Shown here one piece after another: positions 17,850 to 25,753 of a stretch of 64,000 nucleotides of DNA (positions are counted from its first letter, which is position 1; every line of letters begins with the position of its first letter). The stretch spans positions 1,881,001 to 1,945,000 of the forward strand of contig NZ_FNLB01000006.1 in the NCBI RefSeq assembly GCF_900104145.1. The letters run 5' to 3'. Source of the DNA: Pseudovibrio sp. Tun.PSC04-5.I4. Its GTDB lineage: Bacteria; Pseudomonadota; Alphaproteobacteria; Rhizobiales; Stappiaceae. A program made the translations under genes and the position numbers. The notes under the pieces are model-generated. The model was given only the letters and a program-made list of their open reading frames with translations. It was not told where the DNA came from and searched no databases.

Positions 17850-18805
17850 TCATGCCGATTGGAACATTCAGGTGCTTGGCTAAAAAAGTCTGCTGATCGT
17901 CTTCCTCGCTACCATCCATAACCTCACGCAGTTTGGAGGTCAGCCAGTCCTTGCGCACGGAATTTCCCAAATTGGGATTGGTGATGTAAAAATTGTCGGG
18001 ACTTAAGTAGTCGCGCGATTTGATCATCTTTTAAGGGAACTCATAAAGCACCTCTAGCCGCTCTGGATCGTCAATCTTGCCGTCACGCACATCGCGGTAA
18101 TAGTTCAGCTTGGTCTTCCAAACCACGGAAGGCGGCTCATCAGAATATGTGGTCAAGTACACCACAAACCCTTCCGGCCTTGAGACCAGTCCGCCGATTA
18201 CTTCTTGCAACATGGCCGAAGCCTTTGACTTTTTGCCAAACAACCACAACTCATCGACCAGCACAAAACCAGTCTTTTTGCCCGAGATAGTATCGCTGTC
18301 AGCGGCCACGACCTTGAGCCCCGGCCCCGGTCATCTCATTGCGAATGGTCCGTTTATAGTCAATTACCTTGAGCATGGCCTTCAGTTCTTCATCGTAATT
18401 GACCATGGCTGCTGCAGGTTCAAAGCAGTTGTTGGGCACCTCCATGGTGGGCGCAAGCAAAAGAAGCTCATTCAGATGCCGCCAGTTGCGAATGAGCGCT
18501 GTCACAATAATCCCGACTGCAATGGTGGACTTGGCATTTTTCTTAGCTATCAGCAGCAAAAATTCATTGATCAACCGTGGCGCACAGGTCCCATCATGAT
18601 GGCCCCGACAAAGTCAAACACCCACTGATCACAGCACTCACCAAACGTCGGCATGCCAGGCACATCAACGACGCGCAGCGACTTGAAAATATCAAGCGCG
18701 TATTCAGCTTCGTCTGGAAAGAGAGGTGCAAAGAGAACCAGAGTTTCACCTGCAACAATGCGCAACTCCCAGTCAGGGCAAGCAGTTGTTCAATTACCCG
18801 GTTTC
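17850..18805 (-). pseudogene. terL: Phage terminase large subunit, decayed and truncated
   Basis: Read across three frames, the minus strand gives a recognisable HK97-type TerL: TTACPDWELRIVAGETL at the start, a VPGMPTFGE segment, a Walker A-like KKNAKST, the APTMEVPNNCFEPAA stretch, a Walker B region LVDELWLFGKKSKASAM, and KDWLTSKLREVMDGSEEDDQ near the left end. Lesions: an in-frame TGA at 18790-18792 where Trp is expected, a frameshift near 18574, another near 18305, and an in-frame TAA at 18031-18033. Similarity stops near 17855, removing the nuclease domain. TerL packages DNA into proheads; this copy cannot work. Confidence 0.9.
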
Positions 18806-18820
18806 AAAATGAATCTATCC

Positions 18821-19360
18821 TTAGTTGAGCATGTCAGCAAAAGACGGCGGAGCATACTTGCCCGCATATTCTCCAGCCTGCTGCTTGCGATCTGCCTTCT
18901 TGCCTGCACTTGTGAGCGATGCCGCTGGTACACTTTGGCCACGCTGCACCATCAACGTCGCCATTGCCGTTCAATCTGCTCGCTCAAGCCCCACAAAATA
19001 TTCCTTTATGACTGCAACATTACCCGCGTCAACCAGGTCCATCAGCTTGCCCAGACACTTGGCTTCCACCCGTGCCCGTGCATCATCCTTGACTTTCAAC
19101 TGACGAAAATAATTCTTGCACAACGTCGGCTTAGTGTTGCCCAAAGCTGAAGATATTTCACTTTGAGTTTTCCAGAACTCTAGTAACAGATTGATAAGTC
19201 GACTGTTTTCATAATTGAGCTTGTGATATGACCGTCCTCGCCCTCCAAAGCCCTCAGGTATTGTGTCGCCTAACAGGTCAAATTCATAGGCGGACAAAAA
19301 AAATCTCTCCGTGAATTGGGGTCCGGTAAAACATTCGATCCCCCCGGACTTTTGACCCAC
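18821..19360 (-). pseudogene. terS: Phage terminase small subunit-like protein with premature stop
   Basis: The frame opens with GTG at 19360 and shows a GFGGRGR segment, then a helix-turn-helix (QSEISSALGNTKPTLCKNYF) and RARVEAKCLGKLMDLVDAGNVAVIKEY, as in phage DNA-recognition proteins that guide terminase. A TGA at 18971-18973 interrupts it, but the same frame continues without further stops for 49 codons to a TAA at 18821, ending in GKYAPPSFADMLN, which looks like the authentic C-terminus. The lesion is therefore one nonsense change. The gene directly precedes TerL, the usual packaging order. Confidence 0.8.
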
Positions 19361-19387
19361 CCCCCCGTAGCTGAGCAGGTCAGGGTG

Positions 19388-19592
19388 TCAGCTGCGCAAG
19401 CGTCGCGCTTGGGTTGTTTTCCGGTTATGACATCCGATGCACACGCACTGGATGTTCGCCGGTGCCAGTCCCTGCCCCGCCATCACGACGCTCAATGATG
19501 TGGTCAGCAATCAGCTTGTCTTACCGCTTGGAAAAGTCTTTACCGCAGGCCTCGCACTGGTAGCCGCGAAGCTGTTTCATATCGCGGGCCAT
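19388..19592 (-). pseudogene. HNH endonuclease, decayed
   Basis: The minus strand near 19592 reads QCEACGKDFSKR, a zinc Cys pair, then a TAA stop, then DKLIADHIIERRDGG with the DH of the HNH active site. After a frameshift (about 19465) it continues as NIQCVCIGCHNRK, supplying the second Cys pair and final Asn/His, and ends at a TGA at 19388. Small HNH nucleases sit next to terminase genes in HK97-type phages and take part in DNA packaging. With a stop and a frameshift this copy is dead. Confidence 0.8.
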
Positions 19593-19626
19593 GCCTTCGT
19601 CAGGTAAAGCGGATCGATACTGACGA

Positions 19627-20229
19627 TTAACGAAGTTCCACTTTATCAGCTGGCACAATTGCCGTTGTGGTTCGGCCAAACGCTTTCAGCTCTACCTTCA
19701 GCGTTTGTCCTCCCGCTCTAAGCTTGCTCACTACACCCTTGAGTGTAGCCCCAACTCCAGCCACAAGGAGGATATCACTTCCCACGCTAAAGAGCTGACC
19801 GGTCGTGGGCTTTTTACCGACCTGAGCTTCACAGGCGGTTTCCAGAATACGAAGCATCTCAGCGAGAGGTACACGGTGGGGAGCCTGCTCTTGGGAGCAT
19901 GCCAATATCTTTTCCACACCGTCGCAGGACCGCACCTGATCACAGCTCCCCCTCTCATTACAGTCTAAACCAACAAACAGATAGCGCGGAAACATTGGGC
20001 CACTGACGTCAATAACTTTGCCGGATCGCTTCACTTTTCGTATCGCAGGTATCTTCGGCAAGTAGGCAATCGCACCCGTGGCAGTGATGCTTGCGTGTGC
20101 TCGATCCTCACAGTTTGGATTGGTTTGCACCACAATCCATTCAAGCGATGATTTAGTCATCAGGGCTCGTAGCAGCATGTAGTCCTGCTCGAGAGCTTTA
20201 TTCCCGGCATTGGGCGCAGTCATCTTCAT
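19627..20229 (-). CDS. Phage NusG-like transcription antitermination protein
   Basis: 200 aa. Residues about 28-125 form a NusG N-terminal domain: LEWIVVQTNPNCEDRAHASI, then YLPK, then PMFPRYLFVGLD and a GVEKIL stretch. Residues about 145-195 form a KOW-type barrel (FSVGSDILLVAGVGATLKGVV ... VELKAFGRTTTAIVP). NusG and RfaH bind the RNA polymerase clamp and suppress pausing or termination; phage versions of this kind occur in alphaproteobacterial prophages. The ATG overlaps the stop of the replication gene (ATGA), so it would be made late in the leftward early operon, before HNH and terminase. Intact in an otherwise decayed stretch. Confidence 0.82.
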   Translation of the reverse strand: MKMTAPNAGNKALEQDYMLLRALMTKSSLEWIVVQTNPNCEDRAHASITATGAIAYLPKIPAIRKVKRSGKVIDVSGPMFPRYLFVGLDCNERGSCDQVRSCDGVEKILACSQEQAPHRVPLAEMLRILETACEAQVGKKPTTGQLFSVGSDILLVAGVGATLKGVVSKLRAGGQTLKVELKAFGRTTTAIVPADKVELR

Positions 20230-21536
20230 TCAGCCGCCTCCTGTTTCGTCGTTCTCTCACCCGTAAGCCGAGCATGTGCGACCTCAAAGCTCGCCAATGC
20301 CGCGCTCACAGCCTCAAGCGTTGATGGGAATTCCCCGGCAAGCGGCTTGGGCATGTACGCCCAATCAGGCAGATCGCGATCAGGTCCAAACCAAGGCCAG
20401 CCGCGTTCTTCGTGAAGCCGCTTCCAGGCTTGCCAGACCTCGTTGCCAACCCGCACCGCTGCAAACTCATCAGCAAGTGGTGCCAAGTTTGCCTTTGACG
20501 GTAATGCCGCTACCTCGGCGGGAGGCCTGATTGTGCATATCCACCACCCGAGGCCAGCCATACAGCGCCAACCGCCGGAGCTTTTCCAGCCGCGCATCTT
20601 CGCCGCCGCCACGCAGAATTCCCTCAATGAACGGGGTTGGTTTGGAGAATTTCCCATAGGCTGGTTGCAGCAGATCAGCAAACCGATAAACACCCCAGAG
20701 CTTGCCGTAAGCCTTGGCAACCTCAACAGAACCGCCGTTGCTCCCACCCACTTCTGGAAGCTTCTCCCAGCGCTTTTCTGAGAGATAAACCGCAAATGCG
20801 CAGAACTTCTTGCGCCCCTCGGATTTGGCGTGTTTGACATAGGCACCAACCAATTCCCCAGCCTTTTCCCGATCACCACCGTTTAATCCAAACCAAGCTT
20901 TCTCAGCCGTATCTGAACTGTCGCTCACAAATGTTGGCCACGTCGCATGAGCCCTTTTCAGCCTTCGAACCCACGTTTCGTGAGTGACAGTGCCGCTATT
21001 GTCATTTTTATCATTTTCAACTTCACGCGCGCACTCTCTCCTCTGGACTGGTATTGGATTGGATTGTTAAGTGGACTGTTCTTATCTTGGTCCACCTCGT
21101 GCACCGCCTTAGGTCCACCACGTGCACCACCTTCATCCACCTCGTGCACCACCTTTTTTGAGGGAGCTGGTGCAGGAGGTGCACCGCCTTTTTTCTCAAA
21201 CTCAGCATTTTTGACCATACGCTCAGATGTGCTGGGAGCGACTAAATCACGCTCTGGCCACCGCGCGACATACTCTTGGCGCTTCCATCTTTGCCCTCGA
21301 AAGCCATGCTGTGAGACCTCAATCCAACCAGCCTCTTTTGCTATGTCGATATGCTTCAAAACTGCATTCTTGCTGTAGCCGCTGTACTCCACCAAGTCCT
21401 CTATGGAAGGGTAACAACTCTCGCCAACCGCATTCATGAACATGCTCATAGCTTGCAATACGGCTCTTGTCGGCCCCTGAAGATCAGACTTGCAGAAGGC
21501 TTGCCGCCAACTCCAGGCCTTTCGGTCTTCGCTCAT
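20226..21536 (-). pseudogene. Phage winged-helix replication-type protein, frameshifted
   Basis: Starting at ATG 21536 (overlapping the previous stop), the N-terminal 100 residues form a winged helix (CYPSIEDLVEYSGYSKNAVLKHI, then WIEVSQHG). A linker holds V-H-E-V-D repeats encoded by iteron-like DNA. In this frame the protein ends at 20958, but another frame continues with THETWVRRLKRAHATWPTF and FCAFAVYLSEKRWEKLPE. That frame ends at 20470, while a third carries VGNEVWQAWKRLHEERGWPWF to the stop at 20226. Together these match one long phage protein of about 430 aa. The first shift lies near 21020-21045 in a run of GA and GC dinucleotides, the second near 20470-20510. By position and layout it may be the origin-binding protein (lambda O analogue). 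Confidence 0.75.
21089..21190. repeat. Iteron-like direct repeats, candidate phage origin
   Basis: Four copies of GTGCACC(G/A)CCT begin at 21099, 21122, 21144 and 21179. The first three share a longer unit (TCCACC-TCGTGCACC-CCT type) and are spaced 23 and 22 bp apart, about two helical turns. Because 23 and 22 are not multiples of three, adjacent units fall in different reading frames, so the repetition is kept at DNA level and not for the peptide. An AT-rich stretch (21000-21022) lies 70 bp away and could be the unwinding element. Iterons inside the initiator gene are the lambda O arrangement. Confidence 0.6.
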
Positions 21537-21841
21537 GTCCAGCCCTCCACTTCCATCTCTGGAAGCTTGGGCATGTACTCGTTCCGCTTCAGCTTCTCTC
21601 CCAAGGGCCCATACTTGCGAATTCCCAACCACCCACAACGCTCGGCATTTCTAAGATGCTTGGTCACAATCGGCATGCTCAGGCTGGTGTGCTCAGCAAG
21701 ATCACGAACCGAAGGCGAGCAAACTTCGCCAACGCCCGCCGCAAACAGACTGATTGCGTGCAACACCAGATTAGTGCTGGAAGGCAGATGACATCGCGAA
21801 AACTCACGCCGCCAGTCTGTGAGAGTCTGGACTTCACGCAT
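21533..21841 (-). CDS. Phage winged-helix DNA-binding protein
   Basis: 102 aa from the ATG at 21841, which has a perfect GGAGG seven bases upstream and overlaps the end of the methyltransferase gene. The fold is a winged helix (CSPSVRDLAEHTSLSMPIVTKHLRNAERCGWLGIRKYG). It is clearly paralogous to the first 100 residues of the next gene (both have WR-x-F, a VGE-C-PS turn, and K-x-x-R-N/Q-E-Y near the end). Its stop overlaps the next start (ATGA), so the two are translated together and may form a mixed dimer or bind neighbouring sites. Function unknown; phage replication or regulation is likely. Confidence 0.78.
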   Translation of the reverse strand: MREVQTLTDWRREFSRCHLPSSTNLVLHAISLFAAGVGEVCSPSVRDLAEHTSLSMPIVTKHLRNAERCGWLGIRKYGPLGEKLKRNEYMPKLPEMEVEGWT

Positions 21842-22910
21842 TACAAACCTCCGTTGGCTCAGTTCGGGAGAACAGCGGACCAGCATCCAAATCAGTCGCT
21901 GCTTGTTGTGATTTCAGTTCATCAGGCCCCATCCAATCTTGCGCGATGCGCTCCTGCGCTATCGCTGCGTAGTCTGGATTGAGTTCAATCAGGATCGCCT
22001 GTCTGCCAAGACGCAGCGCGACAAGGCCAGTTGTGCCAGCCCCGCCAAACGGATCGAGGACAACGCCGCCTCTTGGGCAACCCGCCTTAATACACCGCTG
22101 CGCCAACTCTGGCGGGAAGGTTGCAAAATGAGCCTCGGGAAATGGCCGCGTTGCCACATTCCAAACTTCAAGTGGAGCAGGTTCAAAGTTACGAAGATTT
22201 CGATGCGTCCTCTTCTCAACTTCATCCCCCATATAAGAACACCAATTCTTATGGCCCTGGCCTGCTTCCTCTATCGGAGGGCGCCGCTTTATCCCTCTCG
22301 ATTTAGTTCCGCCAGATACTGGCTGTCGAACCGCTTCGGCATCGTAGAAATAGCGAGCCGATTTAGTAACGAGCCAGATTTTCTCATGAGCACTTGCAGG
22401 CCTGTCACGAATGCTTTCAGGCATCGGATTAGGCTTTGCCCAGATGATCTCACCGCGCACCCACCAGCCCGCATCTTGCAGCGCAATTGCCAGTCGATTG
22501 GGCACCATGCAGAGATCTTTCGGCTTCAAGCTGCCTTGAATTGTCGAGAAAGGTTTTTGCGTGAAAGTTCGGTCATCTTTTCCGCTTCGGATCCGCCCAT
22601 CAGCATTCGCTTTGTGCCCTGCCGGAGTGGTGGCGTAGCAGTCGCCGTAATTGATCCAGCAGGTGCCTTCTGGTTTCAGTACGCGTCGAACTTCCTCGAA
22701 CACCTCAACCATCTTATCGATATGCTCTTTAAGCGTTGGCTCAAGTCCCAACTGCCCTTCAACGCCGTAATCCCTCAAGCCCCAGTAAGGTGGCGAGGTC
22801 ACGACGCACTCAACGCTGTCACCAGGCACCTCGCGCAAACGCTCAAGCACATCACCCAACCGAATTTGACAGGGCAAATCACCAATACGGATGGTTTCAG
22901 GAGAGGTCAT
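21834..22910 (-). CDS. Phage DNA methyltransferase, beta-class (N4-cytosine or N6-adenine)
   Basis: 358 aa. Catalytic motif TSPPYWGLRDYG lies near residue 38 and the AdoMet-binding motif DPFGGAGTTGL near residue 290, an order (IV before I) typical of beta-class enzymes. SPPY, as opposed to DPPY, favours N4-cytosine, though N6-adenine activity cannot be excluded. The target-recognition segment lies between. GGGAGG precedes the ATG at 22910. No cognate restriction enzyme lies next to it, so it is an orphan enzyme, probably protecting phage DNA or marking regulatory sites. It leads a tightly overlapped leftward operon with the winged-helix proteins. Confidence 0.9.
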   Translation of the reverse strand: MTSPETIRIGDLPCQIRLGDVLERLREVPGDSVECVVTSPPYWGLRDYGVEGQLGLEPTLKEHIDKMVEVFEEVRRVLKPEGTCWINYGDCYATTPAGHKANADGRIRSGKDDRTFTQKPFSTIQGSLKPKDLCMVPNRLAIALQDAGWWVRGEIIWAKPNPMPESIRDRPASAHEKIWLVTKSARYFYDAEAVRQPVSGGTKSRGIKRRPPIEEAGQGHKNWCSYMGDEVEKRTHRNLRNFEPAPLEVWNVATRPFPEAHFATFPPELAQRCIKAGCPRGGVVLDPFGGAGTTGLVALRLGRQAILIELNPDYAAIAQERIAQDWMGPDELKSQQAATDLDAGPLFSRTEPTEVCNA

Positions 22911-22985
22911 GCAACATCCCTCCCAACCAATTCCGCAGATCGACGTTCAGCCGATTGCGTGATGCAATTGGCAACGCAAAAAGTT

Positions 22986-23029
22986 GCAGAGAGCCTTGCC
23001 GGATGCGCCAACATAGCAAAGCTCTCTGC
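22986..23029. promoter_or_regulatory. Dyad in the methyltransferase/ORF intergenic region
   Basis: GCAGAGAGC (22986-22994) and GCTCTCTGC (23021-23029) are perfect complements separated by 26 bp, between the divergent starts at 22910 and 23058. It could be a leader hairpin or a two-site operator. No clear promoter boxes were identified beside it. Confidence 0.35.
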
Positions 23030-23057
23030 GCACACTGGCAGGAAAGGAACAGCCAGC

Positions 23058-23522
23058 ATGAGTGAGATGGAAACCGAGGAAAGACCAACTGCACAAAAAG
23101 CAAAAGAGCTTATAGACTTATTTGCAGAAGCAGATGAGAGCACAAAACATCTCATTCCTAAGATAGTTAGCCTTAGTGAGGAGATCGATGCAATTGAGGT
23201 CGTCACTAAGAAAGCAAACGATGCGGTTACAGCATTCAACCAACTAGTTCGCCTCAGCGACAACGAGATGGCGAACTTTATGATATCTACAAATAATAGA
23301 AAAAATCTCCCGAATTTTCTCATCAAAACTAAAGATGAAGAAGAGACATACCGCTGCATAAAGGAAGTTTGCGACATGTCCTTCATAGCCCATGTCACCC
23401 TGCTTTCACTTAGAGTTAACATCGGTTCTAGTTTACTAGAATATCTAAAACACCTGCCCAAACTCGCCGGTTCAAAATTCGAAAAACCGGAGATCAGCAT
23501 GACCATAAAGGTGGCGGAATAA
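23058..23522 (+). CDS. Hypothetical protein encoded against the phage operon
   Basis: 154 aa from the ATG at 23058, with AGGAAAGGAA as ribosome-binding site. It is acidic and helix-rich, with a likely coiled coil around residues 10-60 (AKELIDLFAEADEST ... EIDAIEVVTKKANDAV). A mildly hydrophobic helix follows (FIAHVTLLSLRVNIGSSLLEYL). I recognise no family. It is the only plus-strand gene in a leftward phage operon and its base composition is more AT-rich than its neighbours, the signature of a moron gene (phage cargo expressed in the lysogen). A longer ORF on the opposite strand (22907-23617) has poor protein character and is taken as a shadow. Confidence 0.55.
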   Translation: MSEMETEERPTAQKAKELIDLFAEADESTKHLIPKIVSLSEEIDAIEVVTKKANDAVTAFNQLVRLSDNEMANFMISTNNRKNLPNFLIKTKDEEETYRCIKEVCDMSFIAHVTLLSLRVNIGSSLLEYLKHLPKLAGSKFEKPEISMTIKVAE

Positions 23523-23620
23523 TCTGTACCGGAAGCGCCAGCGCTCGGCATAGCTAGCAGCCGCCAACGAGATGCCAGAAGGAAGAACTTTGCAACGGAT
23601 CGGTGTTCACTTGACATCCC

Positions 23621-24109
23621 CTAGCCCTCACCTGCCCCGTCCGAGATGGACGCTTTATAGGCTGAGAGGTACTTGGCGTATTCGCGTTGAGCGACTTCGA
23701 ACATGCCGACTATGCGGTTGTGTTCGGCTGGGGTGATTTCCCAATCGGCGGCAGCTTCCGTGGCGGCTTTTATCGCATCGCATGCCGCCCTCACCATATC
23801 TAAGGCACATGCTGCAGGGACCTTGCTGGTTGGCGCATCCAGTTTGGTGGCGACGTAGCCAAGGGCTCGCAGATGTTCCAATGTGAACACCGGATCGCTC
23901 CCTATGGAGACCAGCTCTTCCTCAAGCTTTACCAAACTCATCAAGGTGATGTTGCCTGCTTCATTCACATCCGGCCATTTTTTGACGGTAGTCAAACCGA
24001 GATCCAAATAGGCAGCGGTACATTCCTGCCCACCAAATGCTTTGATGAGCTCTCTAGTTTGGCGGCAGATCCAGACCTTACGTCCGTAGCCAGTTCTGGA
24101 ATTACTCAT
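23621..24109 (-). CDS. Phage regulatory protein, CII-like
   Basis: About 162 aa from the ATG at 24109. The N-terminal half holds RKVWICRQTRELIKAFGGQECTAAYLDLGLTTVKKWPDV, which looks like a helix-turn-helix that includes AAYLDLGLTTVKKW, followed by LMSLVKLEEELVSIG. The C-terminal half is helical and may mediate oligomerisation. Its place downstream of the Cro-like gene in the leftward early operon is where lambda has cII. I call it CII-like only by context and the helix-turn-helix. An upstream in-frame start at 24148 is possible. Confidence 0.6.
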   Translation of the reverse strand: MSNSRTGYGRKVWICRQTRELIKAFGGQECTAAYLDLGLTTVKKWPDVNEAGNITLMSLVKLEEELVSIGSDPVFTLEHLRALGYVATKLDAPTSKVPAACALDMVRAACDAIKAATEAAADWEITPAEHNRIVGMFEVAQREYAKYLSAYKASISDGAGEG

Positions 24110-24314
24110 GTGTACCCAACCCCCTCTTGCAGCCCAAAGATCCTTCAACCAGCAAACGATAAGATCATAGCCATGATCAGATTTTCCATCCGCAGGGCGT
24201 GGCCGTTCATCAATTGTGTTTGCGGTGGTTTAGAGACATAAAAAGCATTCAGAGCAGCAGACCGAATACCGCCAATCAGTTGGCACTCTTAGAATACGCC
24301 GTGAGTACCAATCG

Positions 24315-24572
24315 CTAATGGCCTTGCATCACGCATTTTGCCTGCGTTTTACGTGCATTGACGAAGTTAACCAGTCCCCGGAGTGTAGAAAGCCGAATAT
24401 CGCAACCATCTGAGAGGTTCTTATGAAGCTTGGAATACCCAACAGACTCCTGCCCCAACGCGGTGCGGGAAATTCCAAGTTCGAAGCACGCCGCCTCAAA
24501 ATATTCCAAAACCTGCGAGCGGCTTGGAATAGACATTTCAGCCCCAAGTTTTGTGTGTTCTTCGTTCGCCAT
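24315..24572 (-). CDS. Cro-like phage regulator
   Basis: 85-aa protein (MANEEHTKLGAEM... start at 24572). The pattern FELGISRTALGQESVGYSKLHKNLSDG reads as a helix-turn-helix with an unusual spacing, and RLSTLRGLVNFVNARK follows as the next helices. It is divergent from the CI-like repressor, the position of Cro in lambdoid phages, and first in the leftward early operon. A dyad (24579-24596) lies just upstream of its start, and the repressor operator (24608-24619) lies inside its probable promoter. Confidence 0.6.
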   Translation of the reverse strand: MANEEHTKLGAEMSIPSRSQVLEYFEAACFELGISRTALGQESVGYSKLHKNLSDGCDIRLSTLRGLVNFVNARKTQAKCVMQGH

Positions 24573-24578
24573 GGTACC

Positions 24579-24630
24579 TCGCAAGTCAGATTGCGAGATT
24601 AAAATAAGGAGTATACTCCCTATTTGTAAA
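24579..24630 (-). promoter_or_regulatory. Leftward early promoter with repressor operator and second dyad
   Basis: On the minus strand TTTACA (24625-24630) and TATTTT, 18 bp downstream, form a -35/-10 pair. The spacer contains the perfect palindrome GGAGTATACTCC (24608-24619), one of three GGA-N2-ATACTCC sites in the window. Between the promoter and the Cro-like start lies a second dyad TCGCAA-N6-TTGCGA (24579-24596), which may be bound by a different protein. Confidence 0.65.
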
Positions 24631-24680
24631 CATATTATAATCCCGTAGACACTTATAAACTAATGGATTAATTTCCACCC

Positions 24681-24980
24681 ATGCAGAATTGGCGAGAAAA
24701 CCTTAACAATATCATGAAAGAGCGCGGCACAAACGCCCGCCGAGTTTCGCTATCCATCGGCAAGAGCGAAGATTACGTCACTAAACTTCTAAAGCTAAAC
24801 ACCCCTTCAATTGAGGCGTTTTCAGACTTAGCGGAGCACTTAGGCGTCAGTCTTGCTTCGCTCTATTACGGCCCCACAAGCGACGAGTTAACAACGCAGC
24901 TGATTGATGAATTTTCTAAGCTTAACGAAGAAGAAAAAAGATATGCCTTGAAAATACTCAAAGGCTTTTCGAAGACTTAG
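24681..24980 (+). CDS. CI-like phage repressor (XRE family, no peptidase domain)
   Basis: 99 aa. The N-terminal helix-turn-helix (ARRVSLSIGKSEDYVTKLLKLNTPSIEAFSDLAEHLGVSL) is a clear XRE fold, and the C-terminal helix (DEFSKLNEEEKRYALKILKGF) probably mediates dimerisation. The LexA-like self-cleavage domain of lambda CI is absent, so induction must work differently or be lost. The start lacks a Shine-Dalgarno sequence (TTTCCACCC upstream). It is divergent from the Cro-like gene, with operator sites between them and further sites in the rightward promoter at 25754-25818. Confidence 0.8.
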   Translation: MQNWRENLNNIMKERGTNARRVSLSIGKSEDYVTKLLKLNTPSIEAFSDLAEHLGVSLASLYYGPTSDELTTQLIDEFSKLNEEEKRYALKILKGFSKT

Positions 24981-25095
24981 GGCGCTCAATACCTTTTCTG
25001 GAAATCAACTTAATCACTTCCAAAAAAGCCTGCTTCTCACCTCTTGTTAGCCCTTGAAGTAGCCTTGCGAATTCCAGATCATCACACCTACACAT
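24958..25095 (-). CDS. Small hypothetical phage protein
   Basis: 45 aa if started at 25095 (MCRCDDLEFARLLQGLTRGEKQAFLEVIKLISRKG...). A longer in-frame start at 25221 adds an unconvincing segment. It overlaps the 3' end of the repressor gene tail to tail by 23 bp. The helical pattern looks protein-like, but the size leaves it uncertain. Confidence 0.35.
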   Translation of the reverse strand: MCRCDDLEFARLLQGLTRGEKQAFLEVIKLISRKGIERPKSSKSL

Positions 25096-25270
25096 AGCGA
25101 CACCCCTAAAATTACCCTTGCGTAAATTCACATGATTTGAATTCCAAATCAAATTGACCACCTTCCCAATTTGAGCACCAAAGCAACCACACAGTGCTGA
25201 AAATCCTAAGAAAACCGCCAATACGTCAGGAAAATTAGGAGTAAAACCTCCCCAAAATGAAGAAACGCCC

Positions 25271-25684
25271 TTAAAGTTTTGCCATTTTTGTTATTGCCAT
25301 CCCCATTTTTTCCACAAGCTGATTGATACATGCATCTAAGTCACAATCAGCGCTTGCATCACCCCCTCCTCCCAGCACCAGCTCCGTGAGCTCATAGACA
25401 TACCCGCGAGGCGTCAGCCCCCTTTCGAGCAAACCTGCCGCCACAAATTTATCCAAACTTCGCTGCACAGTAAAAGTGGATATGGAAGTAAGCTCACTCA
25501 CTGAAGCAACCGTAGGCAGATTATCGGAGCGCAATTCAGCAGCCACTGCAAGCAGAACAACCACCTCACCAAAACTACTTGCGCCACTTAGTTTTCGAAC
25601 CTCAAGCATACCTTCAAGTAGAGCATCAGCCACAAGCGAAACCTTCGCCCGACGCTCCCGGCAACAACATTCCATCGCGCCCAT
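25271..25684 (-). CDS. Phage winged-helix regulator
   Basis: 137 aa. The central part is a winged helix (VVLLAVAAELRSDNLPTVASVSELTSISTFTVQRSLDKFVAAGLLERG, then RGYVYELTE in the wing). This resembles MarR-like small regulators without matching one subgroup. It lies between the repressor gene and the rightward early promoter, transcribed leftward, and could regulate that promoter: a 10-5-10 palindrome sits 70 bp upstream of its start. The short Cys-rich start (MGAMECCCRERR) is odd, and the true start may be the second Met. Confidence 0.6.
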   Translation of the reverse strand: MGAMECCCRERRAKVSLVADALLEGMLEVRKLSGASSFGEVVVLLAVAAELRSDNLPTVASVSELTSISTFTVQRSLDKFVAAGLLERGLTPRGYVYELTELVLGGGGDASADCDLDACINQLVEKMGMAITKMAKL

Positions 25685-25753
25685 TTAACATATCAAGTTC
25701 GCAGGCTGCATATAAATATCGCTCACAACAGCACTTCCCACCCCCCTTAATAT

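Noticed and set aside
21939..23522. Long plus-strand ORF of 527 codons
   Set aside because: Its first two thirds are the antisense of the DNA methyltransferase; only the part from 23058 has its own ribosome site and protein-like pattern.
22907..23617. 236-codon minus-strand ORF
   Set aside because: Ser/Leu/Phe-rich shadow of the plus-strand gene at 23058-23522 with no recognisable domain or ribosome site.
24600..24680. Strong rightward promoter for the CI-like gene
   Set aside because: TATAAT-like hexamers exist, but none has a -35 at proper spacing, so no specific promoter is called.
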